From: Balneolaceae bacterium
GTDB lineage: Bacteria; Bacteroidota; Rhodothermia; Balneolales; Balneolaceae
Length of the DNA stretch: 38,569 nt
Direction: 5' to 3'
Assembly: GCA_007693295.1 (NCBI GenBank)
Contig: REDT01000177.1
Span: 1-38,569 of the forward strand
The notes beneath the pieces were generated by a model. It searched no databases, was not told the DNA's origin, and was given only the letters and a program-made list of their open reading frames with translations. Made by a program: the position numbers and the translations under genes. Positions 1 to 9,205 of the stretch are shown here, one piece after another (the first letter of the stretch is position 1; the number at the start of each line of letters is the position of its first letter).

Positions 1-21
1 AGTGAAGAATCGGTTTCGGTA

Positions 22-69
22 ACGGACTCACCCCTCCCGTAGGGATCCCTTCGGGAGGGGTGAGTCCGT
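22..69. repeat. 48-bp palindrome at the menB 3' end, REP-like
   Basis: Arms acggactcacccctcccg (22-39) and cgggaggggtgagtccgt (52-69) are perfect 18-bp complements; the loop holds agggatccct, itself a palindrome. Confidence 0.9.
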
Positions 70-905
70 CAAAGGCTTAACCAAGGAAACTTCCTAAAAT
101 CCGGCTTCCGCTTCTCTAAAAACGCATCTCTTCCTTCCTTGGCCTCTTCGGTCATGTAGGCTAACCGTGTGGCTTCGCCGGAGAATACCTGCTGGCCGGC
201 CATGCCGTCATCCACAAGATTGAAGGCAAACTTAATCATGCGAATGGCAGTGGGGCTTTTCCCAAGAATTTCCCGGCCCCACTCAAATGCGGTCTCTTCC
301 AGTTCATCATGAGGTACAACAGCGTTCACCATGCCCATGTCGTACGCTTCCTGTGCGGAGTAATTCCGTCCCAAAAAGAATATTTCGCGGGCTCGTTTTT
401 GGCCAACCTGTTTGGCGAGCAGGGCAGATCCGTAACCGCCGTCAAAGCTGGCCACATCTGCATCCGTCTGCTTAAAAATGGCGTGCTCTCTGCTGGCAAG
501 AGTCAGGTCGCATACTACGTGTAAACTGTGTCCACCACCCACGGCCCAGCCCGGAACCACACAAATCACAACTTTGCTCATAAACCGGATCAGACGCTGT
601 ATATCCAGCACATTTAATCGCTGAACTCCATCGCCGCCTTCGTACCCTTTGGCACCCCTCACTTTTTGATCACCGCCCGAACAAAACGCATACTTGCCAT
701 CTTTAGCCGGGCCCTCGCCCGTTAAAAGAATAACCCCAATGGAGGTATCCTCCCGGGAATCGATCAGTGCCTCTTCCATCTCAAACAGTGTTTTAGGACG
801 AAACGCATTTCGCACTTCCGGTCGATTAATTGCTATTCTGGATACTCCATCACGCTTTTTATAGGTGATATCTTCGTACTCTTTAACGGTTTTCCAGTCA
901 GACAT
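69..905 (-). CDS. menB: 1,4-dihydroxy-2-naphthoyl-CoA synthase (MenB)
   Basis: Crotonase-family protein with MenB-like stretches ([61 protein letters not shown]). Track ORF runs to 989, but start [15 protein letters not shown] at 905 fits better and gives an 8-nt overlap with menH. Confidence 0.96.
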   Translation of the reverse strand: MSDWKTVKEYEDITYKKRDGVSRIAINRPEVRNAFRPKTLFEMEEALIDSREDTSIGVILLTGEGPAKDGKYAFCSGGDQKVRGAKGYEGGDGVQRLNVLDIQRLIRFMSKVVICVVPGWAVGGGHSLHVVCDLTLASREHAIFKQTDADVASFDGGYGSALLAKQVGQKRAREIFFLGRNYSAQEAYDMGMVNAVVPHDELEETAFEWGREILGKSPTAIRMIKFAFNLVDDGMAGQQVFSGEATRLAYMTEEAKEGRDAFLEKRKPDFRKFPWLSL

Positions 906-1710
906 GGGTGTTTTTGATAAATGAATTAATGATTTGAATAAGTTTTTCAGGCTGATCAGCATGTACTCTGTGACCTGCATTTTCCACAACGGTTAATGCG
1001 CAGTTCCCGGCATTTTCAGCAATATCGCTCATCACTTCAACATATTTGGGATCTGATTTGCCCGCTACAAGATAGAGAGGCAATCGGAGATTCTGCAACT
1101 TTTCACATACCGAAGGCATAATTCCTGCGCCAAATCCCCTCAGAGAGGCCGCCATCAAGTATGGGTTCTGTTGCTTCATCAGTGTCGAATACTCTTTTTT
1201 CTGTTGATTGGATGCTGATTCAAACAGAGGTAATTCCATCCATTGATCCACAAAATCAGAGTAGTTTTCAAGGATGGAAGCTGCCCGGGCTTCATCAATT
1301 TTAACGCGCTCTTTTCTAATCTCATTGGACTGGAGCCCACAGTGAGAACTCTCAATAACAGCACCCTTAAAGAATGTTTGATGATGAGCTATGAGCTGAA
1401 ACAGCAGTCTTCCGCCCATGCTGTAGCCGTATGCATACAGATTTTCGAATGAGAACCTCTCGAGAATAGTCAGGATCTGCGCAACCTGCCTCTCTGTTTT
1501 AAACAGGGAGATATCGGCCGGGGTATCAGATTTACCGTGTCCGGCAAGATCGATGGTTACCGGGTTGCAGAATTGAGAGAGGGGTTCGATTAAATGTTTG
1601 AACGCTTCACCGCTCCCCATGAAGCCGTGCAGAAGCAACAGATGGGGCAGACCGGTTACCCGGGAGTGGATCTCTGCGTGATACTGAATGCTGTCGCTGT
1701 AAAGCCGCAT
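898..1710 (-). CDS. menH: 2-succinyl-6-hydroxy-2,4-cyclohexadiene-1-carboxylate synthase (MenH-like alpha/beta hydrolase)
   Basis: Alpha/beta hydrolase ([40 protein letters not shown]) located between menD and menB. Confidence 0.9.
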   Translation of the reverse strand: MRLYSDSIQYHAEIHSRVTGLPHLLLLHGFMGSGEAFKHLIEPLSQFCNPVTIDLAGHGKSDTPADISLFKTERQVAQILTILERFSFENLYAYGYSMGGRLLFQLIAHHQTFFKGAVIESSHCGLQSNEIRKERVKIDEARAASILENYSDFVDQWMELPLFESASNQQKKEYSTLMKQQNPYLMAASLRGFGAGIMPSVCEKLQNLRLPLYLVAGKSDPKYVEVMSDIAENAGNCALTVVENAGHRVHADQPEKLIQIINSFIKNTHV

Positions 1711-1711
1711 G

Positions 1712-3394
1712 TTACAAATTCCAAAGTGTGTTGCGAAGTTTCATGCTTTCGTCAGGATCCGTTTTAATTTCGATCACATTGTAACCGGTCATGCCCATCA
1801 GGTTAATAGTGCTCAGTTCTGAGAGGGATGCAATTTTCCTGTACGTAACGTTGTGTGCTTTCGCCAGCGATTCAATGCGTACATCCTGCGGTGTTTCGAA
1901 ATATTCAGTATAGATCTCTTTTGTTTTATAAATCGGAAGCATTCTGAAAATAGTACCGCCGCCGTTATTCACAATAAGAATTACAAAAGGGGGCAGATCC
2001 TGAGCTTTTAAAGAGAGAAGGGCGTTGGAGTCGTGCAGAAAGGCAAGATCTCCGGTGATGCAGAGCGTCGGTTTTCGGGAGGCCTGATGGATTCCAACTG
2101 CAGTTGAGGTGATGCCGTCAATTCCGGCTGCACCGCGATTTACAAATTGTGCTGACCTTATTCTTCCAAACATCGCCATATCTCGCGGGATGAATGAATT
2201 GGAGAGCATAATATTCCAATCATCAAGCGACTGATTTGAAAGTGTGCTAAAAACATGCCCATCCGTTATGCTTTGGATTACACCCAGAGATTTTCTGAGA
2301 GTGGTTTCTGCCTGTTGATCTTCTTTTTTCCACTCTGAAAGCCATTTTTTGTTGGTTGACTGAGAAAGGTTGCCCCACCTGATATCCGTCTTTATTGAAC
2401 ACTCGATGAATTGTGTCACGCTCATTGAGTTATCCTGCCAGCTTCGGTGGGCTGAAAAGTGAATCACCGGTAAATCACTCCATCGCTCAAGTGCCGTTAA
2501 AATGGACTTGGTAAATGGCTGATCACCAAACCGAATAATCAGATCCGGCTTTAACCGCTCTTGAACGGACTCAGCCCGCAAAAACTGCTCGTAACGGTTT
2601 ATTACAAAGTCACTGCTGTTCAATCCGCTGCCGGGTTCAGCCAAAACAGGAGCCATTATTTTTTTACTCAGCTCCTGTAATTGTCTACTAAGTGAATGGT
2701 GCGGATTTGAGGGCCCGGCAATGATTAACGGGCGCCTGGCATCGGCCAATTTTTTTGTGAGATTACTTGCAAGATGGATTTCAGTCAATCCCTTATCTAC
2801 TGGAAAAACTGTATTCTTATGATCATATTCACACTTGTATGACTCCTGCTTAAGTTCCTCCTCAGAGGGTTCGAGTGGCTTTCGGAAGGGGAGGTTGATA
2901 TGTGCTGCGCCACCGGAATGAATAGCGGCGTTAACCGCCTGCTTTCCGAGATAGTCAACTCTTTTCAGATCCAGTTCACCCGTCTGAGGCTCTCCGGCTT
3001 CATGAAAGAAGACCGCATGATCCCCGAAAAGCTTCATCTGGTCGATCGTTTGTGAGCTTCCGATACCTCTCAGGTTTGGTGGACGGTCGGCCGAAAGAAT
3101 GATCATCGGAACACCCGACTCTTTGGCTTCAATAATTGCAGGGAAGTAGTTTGCAGCTGCTGTGCCTGACGTGCATATCAGTATGGCCGGTATGCCGGTT
3201 GTCTTACCGATGCCGAGAGCGATGAAGGCGGCTGATCTTTCGTCTAAAACAACCTGTTTACGAATTCCCGGGTGAATGGCTGCAGCGATTGTCAATGGCG
3301 TAGATCGGGATCCCGGAGATATAACAGCATTGCGCACTCCGGATTGGTAGAGTGAGCGTAAAAGGGTGGATGCCCACCGGAGATTGTTACTCAT
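1712..3394 (-). CDS. menD: SEPHCHC synthase (MenD), ThDP-dependent
   Basis: N-terminus NAVISPGSRSTPL, ICTSGTAAANYFPAI, C-terminal ThDP region GDLAFLHDSNALL; men cluster context. Confidence 0.96.
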   Translation of the reverse strand: MSNNLRWASTLLRSLYQSGVRNAVISPGSRSTPLTIAAAIHPGIRKQVVLDERSAAFIALGIGKTTGIPAILICTSGTAAANYFPAIIEAKESGVPMIILSADRPPNLRGIGSSQTIDQMKLFGDHAVFFHEAGEPQTGELDLKRVDYLGKQAVNAAIHSGGAAHINLPFRKPLEPSEEELKQESYKCEYDHKNTVFPVDKGLTEIHLASNLTKKLADARRPLIIAGPSNPHHSLSRQLQELSKKIMAPVLAEPGSGLNSSDFVINRYEQFLRAESVQERLKPDLIIRFGDQPFTKSILTALERWSDLPVIHFSAHRSWQDNSMSVTQFIECSIKTDIRWGNLSQSTNKKWLSEWKKEDQQAETTLRKSLGVIQSITDGHVFSTLSNQSLDDWNIMLSNSFIPRDMAMFGRIRSAQFVNRGAAGIDGITSTAVGIHQASRKPTLCITGDLAFLHDSNALLSLKAQDLPPFVILIVNNGGGTIFRMLPIYKTKEIYTEYFETPQDVRIESLAKAHNVTYRKIASLSELSTINLMGMTGYNVIEIKTDPDESMKLRNTLWNL

Positions 3395-4841
3395 TTCGGC
3401 TTTGATTCCTGTTCAGGGAGTCCATCATCGGTTTGAATTTGAGCAGGGTTTCATTCCACTCTTTTTCAGGGTCGGAATCGGCCACGATTCCGCAACCTGC
3501 ATAAAGTGTTGCCCTGTTTTTATTGATCAAGGCACTGCGAATGGCCACTGCAAACTCTCCCGATCCGTTCAGGTTGAACCATCCAACGGGAGCGGCATAC
3601 CAGCCGCGGTCCATCTGTTCAATTTCATGAATATGTGAAACTGCCTCTTTTCGGGGATAACCTCCCACAGCAGGTGTAGGATGCATCTCATTGATCAGTT
3701 CATGTATTTGCACACCTTTTTTGATTGACGCTGATATAGGAGTAAAAAGGTGCTGAACATTCTTCAATTTTTTGATGCCGGGTTTTTTGGGATGCTCTAC
3801 CCGATAGCTGAATTTTTTCAGGTTATCATTTATCGCCCTCACAACAAATTCGTGTTCGTCTCGATCTTTACTGCTGTCCAGCAGGTTCTGAGCAAGGGCC
3901 GCATCTTCTACGGCACTATGGCCTCTGGATGTACTGCCGGCCAATCCCTCCGTCATAAACTTTCCATCACTAAAAGAGGCCAGTCGTTCGGGCGTGGCAC
4001 CGATGAATGCAGTATCTGAATCTTTCTGCACCATAAAGTTGAAGCATTCAGGATACTTTTGACGAAGCTGATGAGTGAGCTGTGTAAAGTGGGGCTGATG
4101 CTGCATTTGAAGAGTAACGGTCCGGGCGAGGACAATTTTTTCAAAAATTTTATCCCGGATCATCTTCTTGGCATGTTCTACTTTTTGGAACCATCGATTG
4201 CGATCGTCAGGTGATTGCAGCGTGCATAAAATATTGGAACTAATGGTTTCCGGTTCTATATGATTCTGAAGGTTTCCCGACAGGCTTATAAAACTGGTAA
4301 TATGGCTTATAATTTCCTGATAAATTTCATCGACAGTAAAACTTTTCTTGTCGATGGTAAGAGTAAGCAGGTGCAGGTTACCGCTTCTTACAACCATCCA
4401 CTCGGGAAGAATAAAGCGGGCTGCGCCAAATTTTTTCCAAACCTTGCCAATATTGTAGTTATCAAAAGAGTAACCGCCTAAAAAGAGTGGCCCGGCCATG
4501 TCGTGCTGAATAGCGGTGTAGGCGTCAATTTTTCCCTTGAGATCAAACGTTTGTTGCGAGATCTCTTCAAATCTGTTTGAGCCGGTAGCTTTCAGTTCTA
4601 CAACTTTACCGGCAGCTGAAATGGAGATCTTATTATCGGGATGATCCCAGTAAAACTTCTCATCATAATCGGGATTTAGCTCCAGCGCTGCGAGCGGATC
4701 GATAGGTGCGATGGGAAGTGTAACAGATAGTAACTTCGAGCTGGAATTCCTGATTTGACGCAAAAATTCCGTAAAAGCCGGTGAGTCAAGGGCTTCAATA
4801 AATTCTGTTGGAATGATGTGGTCGAAAGAGCTATAACTCAT
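3387..4841 (-). CDS. menF: isochorismate synthase (MenF/EntC-like, chorismate-binding)
   Basis: Chorismate-binding motifs (KIVLART, FIGATPERL, LAGSTSRG, HPTPAVGGYPRKEA, DRGWYAAPVGWFN); 8-nt overlap with menD. Confidence 0.93.
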   Translation of the reverse strand: MSYSSFDHIIPTEFIEALDSPAFTEFLRQIRNSSSKLLSVTLPIAPIDPLAALELNPDYDEKFYWDHPDNKISISAAGKVVELKATGSNRFEEISQQTFDLKGKIDAYTAIQHDMAGPLFLGGYSFDNYNIGKVWKKFGAARFILPEWMVVRSGNLHLLTLTIDKKSFTVDEIYQEIISHITSFISLSGNLQNHIEPETISSNILCTLQSPDDRNRWFQKVEHAKKMIRDKIFEKIVLARTVTLQMQHQPHFTQLTHQLRQKYPECFNFMVQKDSDTAFIGATPERLASFSDGKFMTEGLAGSTSRGHSAVEDAALAQNLLDSSKDRDEHEFVVRAINDNLKKFSYRVEHPKKPGIKKLKNVQHLFTPISASIKKGVQIHELINEMHPTPAVGGYPRKEAVSHIHEIEQMDRGWYAAPVGWFNLNGSGEFAVAIRSALINKNRATLYAGCGIVADSDPEKEWNETLLKFKPMMDSLNRNQSRNE

Positions 4842-4856
4842 ACTTATTTTAGACTG

Positions 4857-4891
4857 AAACTTTCAATACTTTCAATATAAATTGAAAGTTT
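4857..4891. promoter_or_regulatory. Inverted repeat upstream of menF (candidate operator)
   Basis: AAACTTTCAAT (4857-4867)/ATTGAAAGTTT (4881-4891), perfect 11-bp arms, plus alternative CTTTCAAT (4869-4876). Confidence 0.6.
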
Positions 4892-5002
4892 ATCATTCCA
4901 AAACCTTTTCTGACTCTATCCTGTTGGTTGGCAATAGAGTGGGCAGAATGTCAATTTGTATGAGAAAGCTCAATTCAGAGGTTTTTACTTTAACCCGGGT
5001 GC

Positions 5003-5278
5003 CTACTCAGCATCGTCAAATTGGCCCGAGTGAAATGGATTCTTGATTCCATAATCTTCGGGATTATAATCCGCCAGTTCAAAATAGTAATCCCAGGCAA
5101 GTTTGCTCTGTCCTTTATCGTCTACCCAATTCGGATGGCTCTGCTTGATGAGGCCGACTACACGTTTGGCATATCGAATACGCTCTTCCTGATCATCTAT
5201 GCGCGGTATGGCGGCAATCATCAGGTCCATATTGTAACCGCAGTCGTAATCTTTTGGTTTTTGTTGTTCCAGAAACAT
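5003..5278 (-). CDS. DUF4290-like small protein
   Basis: 91 aa; pattern 'YGxN...AAIPRIDDQEERIRYAKRVVGLI...HPN...KLAWDYYFELADY' resembles Bacteroidota DUF4290 proteins from memory. Confidence 0.6.
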   Translation of the reverse strand: MFLEQQKPKDYDCGYNMDLMIAAIPRIDDQEERIRYAKRVVGLIKQSHPNWVDDKGQSKLAWDYYFELADYNPEDYGIKNPFHSGQFDDAE

Positions 5279-5283
5279 AAGTC

Positions 5284-6507
5284 TTATTTAGAAAGGGCTA
5301 TTTTTTGATTATCGATAGTGTGGAAATCTACAATATTTGTACCACTAAAGTAAAATGATAAAATTTCATGATAACTCCACCCGGCCTCTGCAAATCCCCT
5401 GGCACCCCACTGGCAAAGGCCCACTCCGTGTCCCAATCCTTTACCGGTAAATGTAATGGCCCCGTTTTGTGTATGCGTATCGAATTTTGTGCTTCGTAAT
5501 CCCAGCGCGCCAAAGGTTCTGTTGACGAGCAGCCTGAACTCATTTCCATTAAAGGTGAGTTCGCGGTTCTCACTATTGGCGAAGGTTATCGATTTTACAC
5601 GGCCTGCCGGATCTTTTATTGTCGAGTATGATTGATAATGAAATCCATAGCGGCCAGAGATCAGATTGGCCAGCTCCTGCTCGGTAATGGAGAACTCCCA
5701 CTCGAAATGCGGTGACATGGAGCACATATCACCATCGCTGGTAGAGCGAAGGTATGGAAGAGCTTCACCGCTCCAAACCGTTTCATTGCTGCTGGTAACT
5801 CCTCCACAGGTGCTTGAGAAAGCGGTTAAGACCAGTTTGTCACTCCACGTCAGAATTTCTCCGGAGGTAGCTTGTGCGGCCTCTTCATAATCGGGCCGTG
5901 ACCGAAGTGCACCCAGGTACACCTGGTTCTGTTCGTTGTCTTTCAGGTGATACTGCCGGTAGGGAGTATGATGAATATTCCACAAGGCGTAGGTTCTTGC
6001 CACAACAGCCTGGCTTTTGAGGGCTTCCATATTCTTGAAATTCATCTCGCTACCCACAACTGAAGCGATATAGTGCTCTAATGCCACAGAGTTTACGATT
6101 AGCATCGAGTTCTGTGCTCTGTTTATCTCAAATTCAAAATTACCGTGATAGACCCTGTTACCCAACTGAGGCGTGAAAAACTGGGTGAGTCCGCCGCTGC
6201 CGTTGGTAATGGTAATATGTTCTGCCCGAATGGATTTTTGCCCGTAATTAAGAGTGATTTTTGAAGATTCCGGACGCATGTAAACGAATCCGTCACCCGG
6301 TTTCAGATCAAAAGATTCACCATTTACTGAAAATTGAATTTCGTGATCAACGGCATTAATTCTGATTACTGACGGCGGAGTGGCATTAAACAGCGAAACC
6401 CGTACTGTTTCCACAGTCGTAAGATCCAGCAGTTCTTCATTGCTCAGGTCATAATCCGTTCTGATGAACAGAGCCAGCAAAATAAAAGGGATAGTTAAAA
6501 GTCTCAT
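5284..6507 (-). CDS. SpoIID/LytB domain-containing protein
   Basis: 407 aa with N-terminal signal; EHYIASVVGSEMNFKNMEALKSQAVVARTYAL, TFSSTCGG-like, GHGVGLCQWGARGFAEAGWSYHEILSFYFSGT are SpoIID-domain motifs. Confidence 0.9.
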   Translation of the reverse strand: MRLLTIPFILLALFIRTDYDLSNEELLDLTTVETVRVSLFNATPPSVIRINAVDHEIQFSVNGESFDLKPGDGFVYMRPESSKITLNYGQKSIRAEHITITNGSGGLTQFFTPQLGNRVYHGNFEFEINRAQNSMLIVNSVALEHYIASVVGSEMNFKNMEALKSQAVVARTYALWNIHHTPYRQYHLKDNEQNQVYLGALRSRPDYEEAAQATSGEILTWSDKLVLTAFSSTCGGVTSSNETVWSGEALPYLRSTSDGDMCSMSPHFEWEFSITEQELANLISGRYGFHYQSYSTIKDPAGRVKSITFANSENRELTFNGNEFRLLVNRTFGALGLRSTKFDTHTQNGAITFTGKGLGHGVGLCQWGARGFAEAGWSYHEILSFYFSGTNIVDFHTIDNQKIALSK

Positions 6508-6637
6508 ATTCCGGGGGCGCCATCAGCCCTATAACAGTTTTTCAGATGAAATGTGAGCATCGAATGCTCAGGTTCGCGCAATATATTTTAGTATATTTAG
6601 GCCAAAATTAAGGCAGTTCACAGAGATAACAAATTAT

Positions 6638-7624
6638 ATGATTCACAATTCAATAATTGATACAATTGGCAATACCCCGCTGGTCCGTCTCAATCGCGTA
6701 ACCAACGACTTAAAACTCACGGTTGCGGCTAAAGTAGAATATCTGAACCCGGGCCAAAGCGTTAAAGATCGCATTGCGCTTAAAATGATTCTTGACGCTG
6801 AAGAGAAGGGTTTAATTAAACCCGGTGGCACCATTATAGAAGGTACAAGCGGAAATACAGGAATGGGGCTCGCCCTCGTGGCTGCTGTTCGCGGATACAG
6901 TTGTGTTTTTACAACCACGGATAAACAGAGCCAGGAGAAAATTGATCTGCTTCGGGCTCTTGGGGCAAGAGTTGAAGTGTGCCCAACCAATGTTGAGCCG
7001 GACGATGCCCGCAGCTACTACTCTGTAGCAAAACGCTTGAGTGAAGAGATACCGAACTCGTACTATCCCAACCAATACGATAACCTGAGCAATACCAAAG
7101 CCCATTACGAGACGACCGGTCCCGAAATCTGGGAGCAGACAGAGGGGAAAATTACCCATTATGTTGCCGGAATGGGAACCGGTGGCACTGTATCAGGCGC
7201 GGCAAAATATCTAAAAGAGAAGAATCCTGACATCAAAGTGATTGGTGTGGATACAGTAGGATCGGTCTATAAAAAATATTTTGAGACCGGAGAGTTTGAC
7301 AAAAGCGAAATTAAACCCTACCTCACTGAAGGGATCGGGGAAGATATCATACCGAAAAATGTCGACTTTGATTTGATAGATGCAATAGTACAGGTTGGCG
7401 ATAAGGATGCTTTTCAGATGACCAGGGCACTTGCAAAACAGGAGGGGCTTTTTATTGGTGGCTCGTGCGGATCAGCTGCTTTTGGCGCTTTGCAGTATGC
7501 CAGGGAGAATCATTTGACAGAAAACGACCTGATGGTTGTAATTCTTCCCGACAGCGGAACACGATATGTTTCAAAAATCTATAACGATGAGTGGATGAAG
7601 CAACATGGATTTTTGGATGAATAA
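6638..7624 (+). CDS. PLP-dependent cysteine synthase / cystathionine beta-synthase family protein without CBS domains
   Basis: GNTPLVRLN, NPGQSVKDRIA, EGTSGNTG, GMGTGGTVSG, GGSCGSA, LPDSGTRYVSKIYNDEWMKQHGF. Confidence 0.93.
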   Translation: MIHNSIIDTIGNTPLVRLNRVTNDLKLTVAAKVEYLNPGQSVKDRIALKMILDAEEKGLIKPGGTIIEGTSGNTGMGLALVAAVRGYSCVFTTTDKQSQEKIDLLRALGARVEVCPTNVEPDDARSYYSVAKRLSEEIPNSYYPNQYDNLSNTKAHYETTGPEIWEQTEGKITHYVAGMGTGGTVSGAAKYLKEKNPDIKVIGVDTVGSVYKKYFETGEFDKSEIKPYLTEGIGEDIIPKNVDFDLIDAIVQVGDKDAFQMTRALAKQEGLFIGGSCGSAAFGALQYARENHLTENDLMVVILPDSGTRYVSKIYNDEWMKQHGFLDE

Positions 7625-7666
7625 TATATTGAGTGGAAGGCACTTGAGCAGAACCGGTGATCGGAT

Positions 7667-7738
7667 AGTTGACAGTTGACAGTTTACATCTACAACCTGA
7701 GACCTGAGCCTTAACCTTAACCTTAACCTGAAACATAA
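7667..7738. repeat. Short heptamer/hexamer tandem-repeat spacer
   Basis: AGTTGAC AGTTGAC AGTTTAC at 7667-7687, then CCTTAA CCTTAA CCTTAA CCTGAA at 7709-7732. Confidence 0.75.
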
Positions 7739-7747
7739 AACCTGAAG

Positions 7748-8065
7748 ATGAACCAGAATAAACCAAAGAAAGGAAAACCGATTGAAATAGAGCTGAAAGA
7801 GGACGAGGCATCCGGAACGTATTCTAACCTGGTGATGATAACCCATTCACCCTCAGAATTTGTTTTTGATTTCATCTCAATGATGCCCGCCGTACCCAAA
7901 GCAAAAGTCGTGAAGCGTCTTGTACTCACGCCCGATCACGCAAAGCGACTGGCCAACGCGCTGAGTGAAAATATTCGAAAATATGAAGCGGAACACGGTA
8001 CTATCGCTTCCAAAGAGAAGTTCGACATGCCGTATAACTATCGCGGGCCCAAGCCGGAAGCCTAA
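7748..8065 (+). CDS. DUF3467 domain-containing protein
   Basis: 105 aa; EASGTYSNLVMITHSPSEFVFDFISMMPAVPKAKVVKRLVLTPDHAKRLANALSENIRKYE matches my recollection of DUF3467. Confidence 0.85.
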   Translation: MNQNKPKKGKPIEIELKEDEASGTYSNLVMITHSPSEFVFDFISMMPAVPKAKVVKRLVLTPDHAKRLANALSENIRKYEAEHGTIASKEKFDMPYNYRGPKPEA

Positions 8066-8087
8066 CTAAAATGCAGATTTCAAGGTA

Positions 8088-8107
8088 GGGTTACCGGCCG
8101 GTAACCC
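8088..8107. repeat. 20-bp perfect palindrome between convergent genes
   Basis: GGGTTACCGGCCGGTAACCC equals its own reverse complement. Confidence 0.9.
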
Positions 8108-8125
8108 ATATTCGGGCCACAGGAC

Positions 8126-9205
8126 CTATTTTTTGGCTGCGATGAGCATACCTATCCCAAGGGTCAGGAAAACCGCGTGGGGAAATATAGCTGCAAATTC
8201 GGGTGATATTGTGCCTGCGATGCCAAAGGGTTCAATCACTTTCAGCATGGAGAGGTAAATAAAGCTGATTGCCAATCCGCCCGCAATATACACGCCTTTG
8301 CCCCCTTTTCTGCGCTCAGTAGCCAGCGCAAAACCGATAATACAGAGCACAACTATGGATATCGGGTAGGCCATTCTCCCAAAGAGCTGAACCTGCGGCA
8401 GAGCAACACCACCGGCGCCTATTCTTTTAATCGACTGAATATATTCCATAGCCTCGGGATAGGTGAGCTGGTAAATATCGGAGGATCTTCTTGCAAGATC
8501 TCTCGGCAAAATGTTCAGTTTGATCTCCTGCTTCTCAGTTTTAAATTCAGTAAAATTTGTGTTATCAAATACTCTTTCGGTAGCTCTGTCTGCAACCCAT
8601 GTTGAGGTTGAATCAACCCACGTTATGCGGTTTGCTTCAATAGTCCTCCGGATTTTATCTCCATCATATTCGAAAAAAGTGGCGCGGTACCCGATGTTTG
8701 CGCTTGCATCATAAAAATTGATGTTAATAATTGTACTGTCAGAATCCTGCCTGAAAATACCACCGCGATCGATGCGGTCGCTTGTGCCGGACAGATACTC
8801 CTGTTCAAAAGCGATTCGATCGGCATTGGATTGGGGAATTACATAGGCATCCAGGTAGCTTACAACAGCCCCCAGACAGATGCCGAAAAACAGGTAGGGC
8901 ATTAAAAGCCTGTAGAGGCTTATACCGGACGCCTTAATTGCGATGATCTCAAGCCTTTCAGTCATCTGAACCGTGAGGAAGAGGCAGGCTACCAGTACCG
9001 CAAGAGGCGATACCAGCCTTGTCATCTCCGGAATGTAGTTCAGATAATACTCACTCCATATCTGTTTTAACGTTGCCCCTTTATCTACAAAATCATCGCT
9101 GTTTTCAGAAAAATCGACAATCATGAAAATCATGATCAGTACAGCCAGTACAAAAAATGTGATCGTAAACAGGCGCTGAAAAATGTAGCGGTCTATTCTA
9201 TTCAT
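8126..9205 (-). CDS. lptG: LptF/LptG family permease (YjgP/YjgQ), second of pair
   Basis: N- and C-terminal TM helices around a periplasmic beta-rich region; overlaps the upstream permease ORF by 8 nt. Confidence 0.85.
   Translation of the reverse strand: MNRIDRYIFQRLFTITFFVLAVLIMIFMIVDFSENSDDFVDKGATLKQIWSEYYLNYIPEMTRLVSPLAVLVACLFLTVQMTERLEIIAIKASGISLYRLLMPYLFFGICLGAVVSYLDAYVIPQSNADRIAFEQEYLSGTSDRIDRGGIFRQDSDSTIININFYDASANIGYRATFFEYDGDKIRRTIEANRITWVDSTSTWVADRATERVFDNTNFTEFKTEKQEIKLNILPRDLARRSSDIYQLTYPEAMEYIQSIKRIGAGGVALPQVQLFGRMAYPISIVVLCIIGFALATERRKGGKGVYIAGGLAISFIYLSMLKVIEPFGIAGTISPEFAAIFPHAVFLTLGIGMLIAAKK

Noticed and set aside
906-989. N-terminal extension of the MenB ORF
   Set aside because: Codes [16 protein letters not shown]..., lies within menH, and the standard MenB start ([13 protein letters not shown]) is at 905.
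7452-7929. Overlapping minus-strand ORFs near 7.5-7.9 kb
   Set aside because: Antisense to the PLP-enzyme and DUF3467 genes; the RLRLRLRS stretch comes from translating the CCTTAA tandem repeat.
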